Source: Takifugu bimaculatus (Eukaryota; Chordata; Actinopteri; Tetraodontiformes; Tetraodontidae). From it: a DNA stretch of 64,000 nt. Position numbers and translations under genes: made by a program. The notes below the pieces were generated by a model. It did no database searches, was not told the origin of the DNA, and saw nothing but the letters and a program-made list of their open reading frames with translations. Positions 22,301 to 33,867 of this stretch are shown here, one piece after another. The stretch covers positions 591,043-655,042 of the forward strand of contig CP034977.1 in NCBI GenBank assembly GCA_004026145.2. Direction: 5' to 3'. Numbering within the stretch: the first letter of the stretch is position 1; each line of letters opens with the position of its first letter.

Positions 22301-25300
22301 AAACTTGACCACCTCGGTTCCTACAGCCATGTGATACGGTGTTGGAATCAGACGCCGGTGAGGTAAAAAAGACGGTGGGTGAAAATTAATTGGTTCCAGT
22401 CTCACTGTCACAGTGGTGTTGCTGTGGAGCGGAGCATCACCACAATCAAAAGCAAAGACTGTAAACTGGTAGAGTTCAAAGGAAGAATTAGGTAATGTCA
22501 GCGGCTTCTTTGAAAAGATTTCCCCAGAGGGAGAGTTCACCCAAAACTCCTCATTTGATGGATCGATGACATAGAAAATCTGGCTATTTTGTCCCAGATC
22601 TGCGTCTGTGGCAACAAGCTGCACCACAAACACATCTTTATCTTTTGTTTCAGAGAGGACAGCGGAATAAACACTGTGGGAAAATAGGGGACTATTATCA
22701 TTGGCATCTGTAACAACAACAGTAACATCCGTGCTTACGCTCCACGCGGAGTCATTTGCGCTCACTTTCAAGATGTACTGATCTCGAGTTTCCCTGTCCA
22801 GAGGTCTTTTGACAGTGATGAAACCGGTGATGAAGGTTGATGGTAAATGGAACATTGCTGAGTTGGTCAATTATAAAGTAATTAATTACCGCGTTGGTGC
22901 CCAGATCGTCATCAGAGGAACTGATCTGAATAGCCGAGTGTCCAACAGGGGAATCCTCTGGTACTTCTATAGAGAAAATCTGAGAAAAACGAGGTGCATT
23001 GTCGTTTCTGTCCAACACAGAGACAATGACAGTTGCTCTGTCTCGATGTGAGGGGTTGTTTAGCTCTGCCGCCTCGATTGTCAGATTGAACGTGGAAATA
23101 TCTTCCCTATCTAAAGCTGCAGTGGTGCTCAGCAAGCCGTTTTCATGGTCAAGCATGAAGTAATTATTGACATTTCCATCTATGATGTTATACAGGACCA
23201 GGCTCATATTGTCAAAATCGGCATCAACAGCGAGAACATCACAGATCCAGGAGGGTGGGTGGTTTTCAAAGACCTCACATCTGTACTCAGCCTGAGTAAA
23301 CTGAGGGTAGTTGTCATTTATATCACTGATGGTTATGTGAATTTCTTCAAATGATGAGAAAGGGGGTGAGGCAGAGTCTCGCGCTTCCATCATTAAAGCA
23401 AACCCCTTCTTGTCCTCATAATCCAGAGGGTTGTCCACCGTCAGAGCTCCGCTCACTTGATCTACATGAAACTTGTTGTCAAGGTTCCCAGAAGCGAGAT
23501 AAAAAGAAACGGGTTCGGCTCTGGTGCTAGCTGCAGAGACAACCGCCACTAATGTTCCAACTGGCACATTCTCAGGAATGGAACCATTTAGAATTTCTAC
23601 GCTAATTTGAGGAAACTCTGCAATGTTCTGAAACCTGATACTAATGGTGCTGGTGTCAGATTTGGGAGTCTCTCCAGCATCCTCCACGTGCACGTTCAGT
23701 ACAAGATCTTCTGCCCACTGGAGGACACCAGTCGTGTACACATTGCCACTGCGTGGATCGATGGAGAACAGATCAGAACCATGCCCATATAATGAATAAT
23801 GCAGTTCTGCATTCAAGTCTATGTCTTCGTCTACGGCTCCTACAGCACAAACGACCGAACCTGCAGGAATTAAATACAATAAATATCAACAGAATGAAAT
23901 TTCAAAGTTCGACCAATTAAATGGCAGTTAAAATTGCTCACCTGCAACCATCCCAGTGGGCACATAAGCCACGTAAGGGCCGTTCATAAACTGTGGCCAG
24001 TGGTCATTGACATCTCCAATGAGCACAGTAACAATCACAGAACTCGACAGAGGCCAAGTCAGATGTTTGTCGCTGCCAATCACCACCAGCCTGTAAATGG
24101 CTACCGTCTCCCTGTCCAGGAGATCGGTCGTAAAAAGCTCACCAGATGTTTCGTCAATGGCAAACGGCATGTCAAGACCCGCCAAGCGATAGCTAAAGAC
24201 GTGTGAAAAGGTGAATAAACCTAGCACTAGACCTTCAAGAGTTACATCGAACCGTTAAAACTGTACCTCAGCTCTCCGTTCACACCCTCATCGATATCAG
24301 ACGCTGTTACCATGGCAAAGACAGTGCCTGCAGGGCTGTCCTCAGATACAATAGTGTTGTAGGCTTCTCCAGTAAATGCAGGTCGATTATCATTGATGTC
24401 ACCCACGATGATCTGGAGCGTTTGTGTTCCTGTTAGAGGAGGGGATCCTTAAAATGTTAAAGTAAGTCAGAAATGGTCAAATAGCTTGAAGTAAGACCAG
24501 CAGCAAAGCCTTTGCAAAACAAAATACTGTCAACTTGCTCTGAGACACCTGAATCAATAGCAATAATGGTAACGAAGTGCACTGCTTGGACTTCTCGGTC
24601 CAGGCTGTGTAAAATCTGAAAGGTGCCATTGAGAGTAATGGAGAAGTGACCATTATTTCCACTGAGAATAAAGTACTGAAGCTGGCTGTTGGCGCCAAAA
24701 TCTTCATCCAAAGCTGAAACCTAAGTAAGAACATGAAAACAGAGTTATACAAATGAACGATGAAACTGAGCATCCATGAATTATTGGTAAAAAGGAGCAC
24801 CTGATATGTGAGTTTAGAGAAATCCTCCTCATTCTCCATGACGTGTAAGGTCAGCAATTCAGGATTAAAGCTGGGAACAAAGTCATTGATATCCATCACT
24901 GTGATGTTGATAACAGCTATAGTGGATCTGGGTGGTTCCCCCAAATCTACAGCCGTTAGGGTTAAGGTGTACTCCGCATCACTCTCCCTGTCCAGTCGCT
25001 CCATGACCATAACAACCCCACGCACGGCATCCACGGAGAAAGGACTGGCCTTGTCCAGCATGTACCGCACTTCTCCGTTCATCCCGATGTCCCGGTCCAG
25101 AGCTGAAACCTGAAGCAGGCTTGTTCCTCCTCGGACATCCTCTCTGACCGCCACCTTATAGAGGTCTGTTGAGAACTTGGGGTCGTGATTGTTCACATCC
25201 TCGATAAGCACAGTGAGAGAGGAGCTGGTGGTCATCCTGGGCGAGCCCTCATCGATGGCGGTGACTGTCAGGATCAGGCTGTTGTGCAACTCTCTGTTCA

Positions 25301-27028
25301 ACGTCTCCATCAGGCGTATTTCCCCACTGCTGCTATCAATGCTAAAAGTACCCTCAGCAGTGGTATTTAAATAGTATAAAACCAGAGCGTTGGATCCCTC
25401 GTCGTCATCCTCCGTGCGTATGGTCATTATGACTGAATGGAGGGCGGCGTCCTCTGTAATTTTGACCGTGTTGGCCGACACAAAGCGTGGAGCGTTGTCA
25501 TTGACATCACCAACCGTCACATAAACCCGTGCTGTGCTGGTGAGCTGCAGCGCTGCCGGCTGGACGCGGTCGCTGGCGGTCACAGTCACATTGTAAAAGT
25601 TCTGCATCTCTCTGTCTAACTCTGCTTTTAGGCACAAACTGCTGGATGGGTTAATGAAAAAGACTTGATCTTCATCCTCACCATCCACGCTCAGTTTGAC
25701 ATCTCCGTTATCACCTGGCATTAAGGGGGGAAAAATAGACGACTGACTTTGCAATAATATCATAAATTATGTATTGGAATATTCTTAATGCTTCTGCACC
25801 CTATTCTTTAAAGATCCTTGTTAATATTTCAGTTCATTATAGGAGTACATAAACTATAAAACATGCATCTTAATCCTCAAACTATCATGAGGTCTTCAAA
25901 TTGTATTTCCAGCTGAACAAAGTAATTATTATTAATTAGATTTTTTTTCCCATGTAATGTGATATATTGAACTGAATTTTAATGATCTGTGCAAAAATGG
26001 ACTTCCTGGTGAATAGTTGAGGCTGATGTTCTCAGCTTACCACTCACCACATAAAAATAAATAATAAATATTTGAACAATAATTATGTTGGGACTCAAAG
26101 AGTAGAGTAGCATCTGCTGGCTGTTGGACGAAGGTTATCATTCAGTTGTGTTTCTGTTCTTACCGCTGTCTTTATCTGACACATTCAAGGACAGGAAGCA
26201 AGTGCCAACCCTTGTGTCCTCCAGTAGAAAGGCAGAAAAGGTACCTCTGCTGAAAACGGGGGGGTTGTCGTTCACATCCAGCACATTGAAGTACACGCTG
26301 ACACTGGATACCTGGGAATCCCCCTGCTGCACCATCACAGTGAGTATGTACAAGCTTTGTACTTCAAAATCCAGGCTGCGGGATAATAAGAACTCCCCTG
26401 AGAGGGGACTCAGGAGGAACAAGCTCTCCCCATCATCCTCCAGCACCGAGTACGTGATAGGCGTGGGAGTCTCTAGCACTGTGTCCACTTTTCCCACACA
26501 TGTTCCTGTAAACACGTGGACAGAGCAAAAAATTATTAATATGAAAAAGAGGAAAATGCTGCAAAAAGGTTTTGCTGCTCTTTCTGACCTGGCGGCGTGT
26601 CTTCTTTCACTACAAACGAATGAACAGTTTTGGAGATGAAGGATATACTTGATTGCCATCTGGCACCAGGGGGTGAGCTGACTGTAGCATGTTGGGGTGC
26701 ATCGTCAGTGAATGCATAACACCATAAAGGGTGCCTATGCTGCCCTGAGTCAGTACGTTTAAAGTGGCTTTTAGCGCTCACATTCATGCTATGTCCAGAT
26801 AAAGCTTCATGAGAGCATGCACTGTTGAACATCTGAAGTTATAAAAAAAAGAAAAGAAAATATGATACATAACATAAAATGCATAACATACAAAAAAAAT
26901 ATTTTTGGTCATTTTCACATCAACAAATGTTGAATTCTACCCATCTCCCTGTAGTAGCACATAATAGAACTTACCAGGAATGCAAGCAACAACAGCGCAC
27001 ACTTTGTCCAGTGTCCACTGGAGTCCAT
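16326..27028 (-). CDS. FAT4-like atypical cadherin, 16 exons, five apparent +1 frameshifts
   Basis: A large single-pass adhesion protein of the Fat family, whose members bind Dachsous-type cadherins in planar polarity and growth control. Exons in minus order: 27028-26975 (signal peptide), 26832-26589, 26505-26164, 25714-24801, 24720-24549, 24447-24267, 24192-23942, 23860-19552 (giant exon), 19475-19374, 19228-18927, 18851-18772, 18679-18503, 18396-18269, 18189-17972, 17894-17639, 17537-16326. All introns are GT-AG and phases match. Order: 18 cadherin repeats (LDREx, DxNDN motifs; the last degenerate), three EGFs (first calcium-binding, DVDEC), laminin G, EGF, laminin G, a Cys-rich EGF-like part, TM, and a tail of about 280 aa ending near FEDIAGLPEK, close to the FAT4 C-terminal box. 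Single extra bases at about 22833, 21363, 20250, 19889 and 17484 break the frame; discounting them gives exactly 2,978 codons plus stop. It has about half the cadherin repeats of FAT4 (34). Confidence 0.88.
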
Positions 27029-28250
27029 TATAAAGTGCCTTTACTCTATCACAACTGGAAGAAAAATTGGGGGGGGGGAGTCCTGAAAAGTCTCTCTACA
27101 CAACTGCAACAAGAAGACAAGTCAAACCCCTGCATCCACAGTGATTGCTGAGGGTTCTCAGGTTGTAATCCTGCCTGACACACCTCTTTGACTCCCCTCC
27201 AGAGTCCACACAAATGCTGCTGCCAAAGGGCCAAAAGCTGTGGACCTCCATGTAATGATGGGGTTTACTTAGTTTTGACAGTAAAAATAAAATTAATTAA
27301 TTAAAAAACATGCTTTATAACCCTCTTATAAGTTTACAATAATTTATGTAATAACAATATTTGTGGTAGTTCTTCAAAGGAAGAAAATAGCAACAGGGAA
27401 AGTTTTGTTAGGTTTTATCAGCTCCTTTTACATTTTCACCACAAATGCTCCTGTTGAGGGCCCATGAAGGCTGAAATTGAAAACTTGCTTGAAGCAACAG
27501 ATCCAAAAGGAAGCTATTTGTAGGACTTGTAAATAGGACTTGCTGTCCTATTTAGAGACATTTTAATGAAAAGAGAAAGAACACTGTGGAATGCAACCCC
27601 ATGCATACAGCATAGCATCTAGCTAGCACTGGCTAATGAACCTATTTTTTAATTTTTATTTTTTAAAATTAACTATTGATTTTGTGAGTATATGCCGAAT
27701 TTTTGCTTTCTAAAAACATATTTTAAAAGGACACCGGTTACTATTCTTTCTTAAATGCTGTTTTAGTTCGAGGGCATTCTGGCTTGAGTTTAATTGTAGC
27801 TTCAGGGTGGATCTTTAAGAGGTCGAGTGCGTCACTAAATACAGACGCAGGAAACAGTAGCCAGAAAAGGAAAAAACACAAAATTAAAAGGTCCTGGATC
27901 GTTCTCACTGGGAGGACAAACATCACTTTCAGGACATTGGAAAAACACAAGAATATATGATTATTTAAAAATCAAATTGGATATTAATAAACCGATGACA
28001 TGTTGATCTCCCGGAACCAAAAAGGTTACGGTATTTGTTTTTTCCGAAAGTATTTTGATTTGGACGTTTGTGTAGCCGCCTGGTGAACTACAGCGCCACC
28101 TGGTGGATCATTTACCAGCCTGAAAATATAAACGTCACAGCAGTTAAACCTGCCAACGTGGGAGCTGTCTAACCATACCCGGCAAAAAATTTTATTATGC
28201 GTTTTTATTTTTAGATTTCAGAATAAATCTTCAGACCGAGAAGAAATCAA
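27029..28250. other. Intergenic region between the cadherin and hmgb1
   Basis: The cadherin promoter should lie just right of 27028, followed by the end of hmgb1 transcription near 28250. There is no TATA box I would defend. A short minus-strand open frame at 27950-27741 has a hydrophobic stretch but no recognisable family and no splice context. Confidence 0.45.
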
Positions 28251-28270
28251 ACACTTTAAGAAAAACAACC

Positions 28271-28276
28271 TTTATT
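28271..28276 (-). terminator. hmgb1: Polyadenylation signal of hmgb1
   Basis: TTTATT on the plus strand is AATAAA on the minus strand, in the context TTCAATAAAGGTTG. It lies about 425 bases past the stop codon, a plausible 3' UTR length. Confidence 0.65.
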
Positions 28277-28698
28277 GAAGACATTCTTGAATGTCGACAG
28301 CTGCATTTGATATTAGAGTGGTATTCAAAGAATAAAAAGACATTGGGACATCACATAAAAAAATATTTTTCAACATAATAGAAAACAAAATGCACTACCA
28401 ACTCAGAAATCTCATTTTTGAGTTGTAACACCTAAAGACAAATTACTTCCATACTGATTTTTCAGTCCTAAATTGGTACATAATTATATGGCGAGGATAA
28501 AGAACTACCACTAGAAAAATCTCAAACTTAAGATATGTAGTGTTAACTTTACAAAAAAAGAGAATAACACTGTACATCTTAAAAACATTAAATATACACA
28601 TGTTCTCGTTTAGTCTTACTTCGGTTTCAAGATGGTGAATTGAGTATATTAGGGTTATATGGCATAAACAAAACTTCCGGTTTCAACTCCTTTACAGT

Positions 28699-29551
28699 TT
28701 ACTCATCATCCTCGTCGTCATCGTCTTCCTCCTCCTCTTCATCGTCTTCCTCCTCATCGTCGTCTGCCGTGGCAGCTGATTCAGAGTCCACTTTGCCCTT
28801 CGTGCGGTACGCAACGATGTCCTGAGGATGACAGATGGGGGTTTTTTTGGTGCAAATAAAGAAAAGGATTATTTTTTTCTGGCGTTTGGACGGCGTGTTA
28901 TTACCTTGTCGTACTTCTCCTTCAGCTTGGCGGCCTTCTTCTCGTATGGCTGCTTGTCCTCTGCAGTTTTGCTGTTCCACATCTCGCCCAGTTTCTTGGC
29001 CGTGTCGCCAATCGTGAGTCCGGGATTCTCACTCTTCACCTTGGGGCGTAATTCAGCGCAGAAGAGGAAGAATGCGGACCTGCAGGGGCAACACGTCAGG
29101 TATTTTATGCTGGGATGTAATTGTTGTGTTGCAAAAACACACTTTATAGTCATTATTTCAGACATACGGCGGTCTCTTCGGGGCATTGGGGTCCTTGAAT
29201 CGCTTCTTCTTGTGGCCTTTCGGGGGCACGTAATTCTTCATTTCCCTCTCATAGCGCACCTTGTCTTGTTTTGCCATGTCTTCAAATTTGCCTTTCTCTT
29301 TTGGCGACATCGTCTAGTGGCGAGGGGGGAAATACAAGGAACCAGGGTTACGCAATATAATTGGTAAATATGTAAAAATGTGCACAGACAGCAACAGATT
29401 TTACCTTCCAGCGCTCTGAGCATTTCTTGGAAAACTCTGCGAAGTTCACAGAAGCATCTGGGTGTTTCTTCTTATGCTCCTCTCGGCATGTTTGCACAAA
29501 GTAGGCATATGAGGACATTTTGCCTCTGGGCTTCTTTGGATCCTTACCCAT
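28699..29551 (-). CDS. hmgb1: High mobility group box 1 (HMGB1), 196 aa, four coding exons
   Basis: An abundant nuclear protein that bends DNA and acts as an alarmin when released. Coding exons are 29551-29405, 29313-29168, 29079-28905 and 28821-28699, with GT-AG introns and no frameshift. HMG box A (about 9-79) begins PRGKMSSYAYFVQTCREEH, with the Cys pair (23 and 45) that forms the redox disulfide in HMGB1. The linker KKKRFKDPNAPKRP leads to box B (about 92-162), which includes SAFFLFCAELRP and GLTIGDTAKKLGEMW. The C-terminal acidic tail is only about 22 residues of Asp/Glu, shorter than the 30 of mammalian HMGB1. The KRFKDPNAPK linker and the neighbouring b3glct favour hmgb1; some box B residues resemble HMGB2. 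Which teleost duplicate (1a or 1b) it is cannot be said. Confidence 0.93.
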
Positions 29552-29959
29552 CTTGTATTACTAAAACAGGAGAAAGGGAATTGTGCAATTTCAGGCGAAT
29601 GCTTTGCATTCACATTGCTAATAGCCGTACTTTTTGCCATCCGTGTCTTTGTCAGTTGCATCTATTGTTTAAAATCGGGTGGTGGGTGGTGGGGGGTGCT
29701 AGTGATTGATAATTCACTGTACAAAGCAACATGATGCTCTTGTATAATACTCCCCAGCAGATGACTCTTACTTCTTGAAACTGCACTTCCACTTATTCAC
29801 TTTGGAGCAGCAACATTCCAGAAAACAAATAAACCCCGTTCGATTTATCCTGGTCATATTTGCCTCCAAATGTAATGCATGGGGGGGGGGGGGTTCTGCT
29901 TGTATTAAAGCTACATGCATATATTAGCATTAGCCTCCATCGTCGGATAGTCCGCTAAC
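29552..29959 (-). other. hmgb1 5' UTR / first intron region
   Basis: Upstream of the hmgb1 start codon on the minus strand; mixed composition with a G homopolymer at about 29881-29893. A noncoding first exon probably lies in the CpG-rich block further right, as in other vertebrate HMGB1 genes; I could not fix its splice sites. Confidence 0.4.
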
Positions 29960-30900
29960 AGTTAGCCAGTATGGCTCCTTTTTGCTTTGTGTCCCCTTCA
30001 TTTAGCAGAGACGTGCTAGCCAGCTCTAGCTAGCCGGCACGCCACGGTTGTCTTTTCGTGGTGACGATTATTAAAATGGCTGATTAGACTGCTAACAAAG
30101 GGAGGTCGGACGCGCACACCAGTGGCTTTTAACGGCCTCCTGTGCGTTAATAAAAGCCCGCCTGGTTGCGTTTCGGTTTTACGGTGTGGATGGAAGAGAC
30201 GCGGTCAGCCCCCGCGTCACTCCGCCGGGTCAAGCGCACAAAGTTGTCAGTTCGCAGCCCCACTCTCACCTTCTAGCCGCTAACGTTAGCTTTGATGACA
30301 GCAACATGGCCAGTCGAGGCTCCCACCATTGTCGGATTAACGCAGCAGCTTTAAACAGATGCCTCTGCGGGAACCGAGAGCTGGATTTAATTCCAGGCCG
30401 CTGCTTTTCAGCGATCGGGAATCGCTTAACGGAGTGAGCGGCGTTAAATGTCAGCAGAACCATTATGGTGTTAACGTCCTACCGCGCAGTCACGCAACCA
30501 AACAAGCGCAAACACGCGTAAAACCACTGCTCCCGATAAAGCAGCTTTTTCGTGCACGGTCGGTGCGCAACAGCCGCCCGGAGAGCGCGCTGCTGTGATG
30601 GATGCTTACCTCTACAACGCTACAAAAGGCCGGTTCTACGTCGGTGCGTCTCAAACAATGGGACGAGGAGCGCCGTCGGTGCGCGCTCTTTTGGCTATGA
30701 GGGTCCCTCCGTGTTTACCCCAGCGGTGGGCTCCGGCTGGCGGACATTGGCTGCCGGCGGCTCCTTGGAGGATCTAATTGGATATTGCGGGCCTCAGTCA
30801 CGCTGGTTGTGCAGTTGGTTGTCCGAAAAGATTGTACGGGTGGATGGCGCTAAAATTGAATCGAGGGGAGAGGATGAAGAGAGGGCGATGAAGAGCTAAA
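29960..30900. promoter_or_regulatory. CpG-rich promoter block, probably of hmgb1
   Basis: The block is clearly richer in CG dinucleotides than its surroundings (for example CGGACGCGCACACC, GAGACGCGGTCAGCCCCCGCG, GGAGCGCCGTCGGTGCGCGC). It lies upstream of hmgb1 on the minus strand and also left of the plus-strand WDR gene. A CpG-island promoter for hmgb1 is the natural reading; a bidirectional role is possible. It contains TAGC/GCTAAC repeats and short open frames on both strands with no family features, as expected of GC-rich DNA. Confidence 0.5.
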
Positions 30901-31995
30901 TGCTGCAGGGAGAACGCTGAAAGAGTGTGACGGAAAGATTTCAAATTATCCACGCATGTGCGGGACAAATCGGGATTTATTTAGAATTGCGGTATGTTGT
31001 TAGTGGGTGCAGGGATAGGATGCGAATGGAATGTGTGTCTTGAATAAATGTACCGTATTTAACCAGCTTTTTTTGGTAATTATTATAATTCCTTTCAGTT
31101 GAAATCATGAATATTTATACTTTGGGGGAAAAAAGCACATTTTGCTAAAATATACAACAGAAGGGCCGCACGTATTAAAATAGATATTTATAGAACACTG
31201 GACTGGCAGCACTTTATGCATATTTCATAATTCTTTCATAACGCTTCTGCAGCTCACAAAATCCATCAAATCCCAGAATAAAAACTGCTTGCATGAGAGG
31301 AAGGTCTGTGTATTTGTATGCGTAATTGAAAACAGCTTGTTTATGAATCAATTTTACATTTATTGCACATTTGTGGTGCAATTAGCTGCATGAACGGCAA
31401 AATTTCATTAAGTAAATATGTTCATGTTTATTTGCTGAAACAAAACGTCCTCTTAAACGTTTACTTTTATAATTGTGGGCTCCAAAGTCAGATTTACTAT
31501 TTCATTTGCTGTCAATGTAATTGAATCTTGTAAATAAGCTCTTTTCTTCTACTCCTAAAAACACCTGCAGTTTATCAGATTTGAACAGTGTCACTTTCTC
31601 CTGCAGCTCACTCATTAGTTTGAAAACCAGACTCGCATCTAAGAGATTTTAATGAAGTTAAAATATTCTGTTAAACACTGACAGTCGTTTCCTCTGAGAT
31701 CATTATCTAGCATATTATTTTGTCTGAAACTCCAGAAGGGTCTCCCACTCTTCTCCCACTCTCCTGTCTTTAATCAAGGTTTTTTCCTGAAAACCTAAAT
31801 CTTTTTAGGTTTACGTATGTGCTACTTTATACTTGCTCCAGCACTCTGCTCCACTCCGCTGTGGAAGTGTGGGACCTCACAGTCAACCTGCTTCCTCCCA
31901 GTCTGTCATGATGGGATGGTGAAGCAAACAGCTCCGACTGCCTCAACCAGCAGTCCAATCGGTGTGAGGAGGCCGATAAACTGCACCGACACAGA
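30901..31995. other. Spacer, no gene seen
   Basis: AT-rich sequence between the CpG block and the minisatellite. No exon, RNA gene or repeat recognised. Confidence 0.45.
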
Positions 31996-31999
31996 TGAG

Positions 32000-32191
32000 C
32001 AGGCTGCTTCCAGGATGTTTCCAGGCTGCTTCAAGGCAGGTTCCAGGCTGCTTCCAGGATGTTTCCAGTTTGCTTCCAGGATGTTTCCAGGTTGTTTCCA
32101 GTCTGCTTCCAGGTTGTTTCAAGGCTGCTTCCAGGCTTCTTCCATAATGTTTCCAGGTTGCTTCCAGGCTGCTGCCAGGCTGTTTCCAGGC
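32000..32191. repeat. Minisatellite with an 11-base unit (about 17 copies)
   Basis: The unit is TTCCAGGCTGC with variants such as TTCCAGGATGT and TTCCAGGTTGT, laid end to end at a constant 11-base spacing. Three units equal 33 bases, so an 11-residue peptide repeat (MFPGCFQxASR-like) appears in open frames on both strands. That is a by-product of a unit lacking stop codons, not evidence of a gene. Copies differ by one to four substitutions but the period is kept. Confidence 0.95.
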
Positions 32192-32973
32192 AAACACTTG
32201 TGTCAAACACAAGGTTTAATGACACAAGCCACAATTTATGATTTCTGGTGACATCATAAAGTAAATGACACTGTGAGTGTGCCGTAAATCCCCTGAAATA
32301 ACTAATCTTCATGTGTCATTTTTATGAGCAACCTGGGTGTTGTTTTGTTTATGTTTATTCTTTCTGGCTGTTCTTCAGACTTCATTTCATTATTTTTTCT
32401 GTGTTGTGGAAGTCTGGGATAACATCGTAGAATTAATAAGATAATAAAAAAGTGATTGAAAGCTGCAGCTACCTGTTTTACTGTAAACAAATAAAAGTTT
32501 TTACTGTCTGTATCTCGGTTGCCACGGGAGCACCTGCCCAGCTCAGGTGTGCTGCTGGTGTCAGGTGGAGCGTCGGTAGTCAGACGCACTGAAATCTGAT
32601 TCATAGCTCAGCCTGTGAGACCGTCCAGCACCAGCATGCCTTCTGGAATGAAGGGCCGCTCTTCTTCAGCTTCGGGGAGGTTGGAACACCAGTCGGGGTC
32701 CAGGTAAAGTGCTTCTCAGTCCTCAGTTTATCAAATACGGAAAGAGCTGTTGTCACGGTGACTGTGTTGCTGTCTTTCAGCTGGATGAAGCAGATGTTTG
32801 TGGTTTCATTTGTCTCTTCCTCTTGTGCACCTATTGGTCACATTTCCACACCCTGACAACATTTAAAAAGCAGCATATATCTGGGCTAAATTCACCTTCA
32901 TCCCTTCAGCATCCTCTCTGAGCTGGGCCGGAACTGGTCTGGGACTGGTCCAGGTGGTCGAGGTCAAAAGGTC

Positions 32974-33102
32974 ATGCCAGAGTGGCTGGTCCGAGAGTTG
33001 CTTAAACGGGACAAGAGACGGCACTCAATCACGCTGGGAGATGAGCTTCAGGTCATCAGGCAACAAAGGCAACATGTTGCCGAGTCTGTCCGCAGATTCC
33101 AG
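32974..33102 (+). CDS. Possible 5' exon of the WDR gene
   Basis: An ATG at 32974 opens 43 codons of hydrophilic, helix-prone sequence (MPEWLVRELLKRDKRR...) and ends exactly at a good donor (TTCCAG|GTAGTT). The junction phase (0) would fit the first confident WDR exon at 33868. A very small candidate exon at 33737-33757 between them is uncertain. I cannot confirm that this exon belongs to the gene; a transcript would settle it. Confidence 0.35.
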
Positions 33103-33867
33103 GTAGTTTTGACAACATCGCAGTACCGCTTGATTCCTCAAGAGGTCACTAGATCGCCGCCTTTCAGGTCAATCAGCTCTCTCCAGAGTGAATTATTGTA
33201 CTGTCATCTTAAAATGCCCCCATAAATTAATCTGAAGATCGATTCATTTGTGACCAAGCAGTGCAGAACGTTGTATCCCTGAGCGGGAGGCCCCAGCCAA
33301 AGGAGAGCAAACACAGCTGAGGAGGCAACAATTTCAAAGCAGGCCTTTGTGTTTTCCTCCATGGCTGCAGTCCTGCAGGATTGTCGTCCCTGTAGCAACA
33401 TCTCCATCACATATAAACCCTCTCCTGCTGTCAGGAGTGATGGAATGATCCAATATCAGGCACACTTGGAGAAGTTCTCTCCTGATCATCTCTCCTGATT
33501 CAGCAGGACCTCTGCGTTAGGAGACCCCGGTCTTCGCTTACATCCTGAAGCAATTAAGTTGTTATACATTAATGCAACAGAGCAGCAGGACACATGCAGC
33601 AGGGAAACCATGGAAACATGTCAGATCTGACCTGTAATTAGCACGGTTGTTGGTGGCGACCCTTCGATTGGGCTTTAATAACTGATCTTTACTGTAGATC
33701 TGCTGTCTCTCTAACCTCGGTTTGTATTTTTAGCAGTTGGACTCTATCAGCTGTCTGGTGAGTGCATTCAACTGGAATTTAAAAAAAATGAAATCTGCCA
33801 CAGGGCGGCTTTTTTCCCTTTTTTTTGCTGATAATTGCTCAAGACAATCATTTCTTTTCCTCGTCAG

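Noticed and set aside
27741..27950. Small membrane-protein-like minus-strand frame
   Set aside because: One hydrophobic stretch in AT-rich DNA, no family match and no supporting splice or promoter signals.
28640..28825. Plus-strand open frame with a long serine run
   Set aside because: It is the complement of the acidic-tail exon of hmgb1, where GAD/GAR codons read as TCN on the other strand.
31817..32312. Cys/Phe-rich repetitive proteins on both strands
   Set aside because: They are produced by a stop-free 11-base minisatellite.
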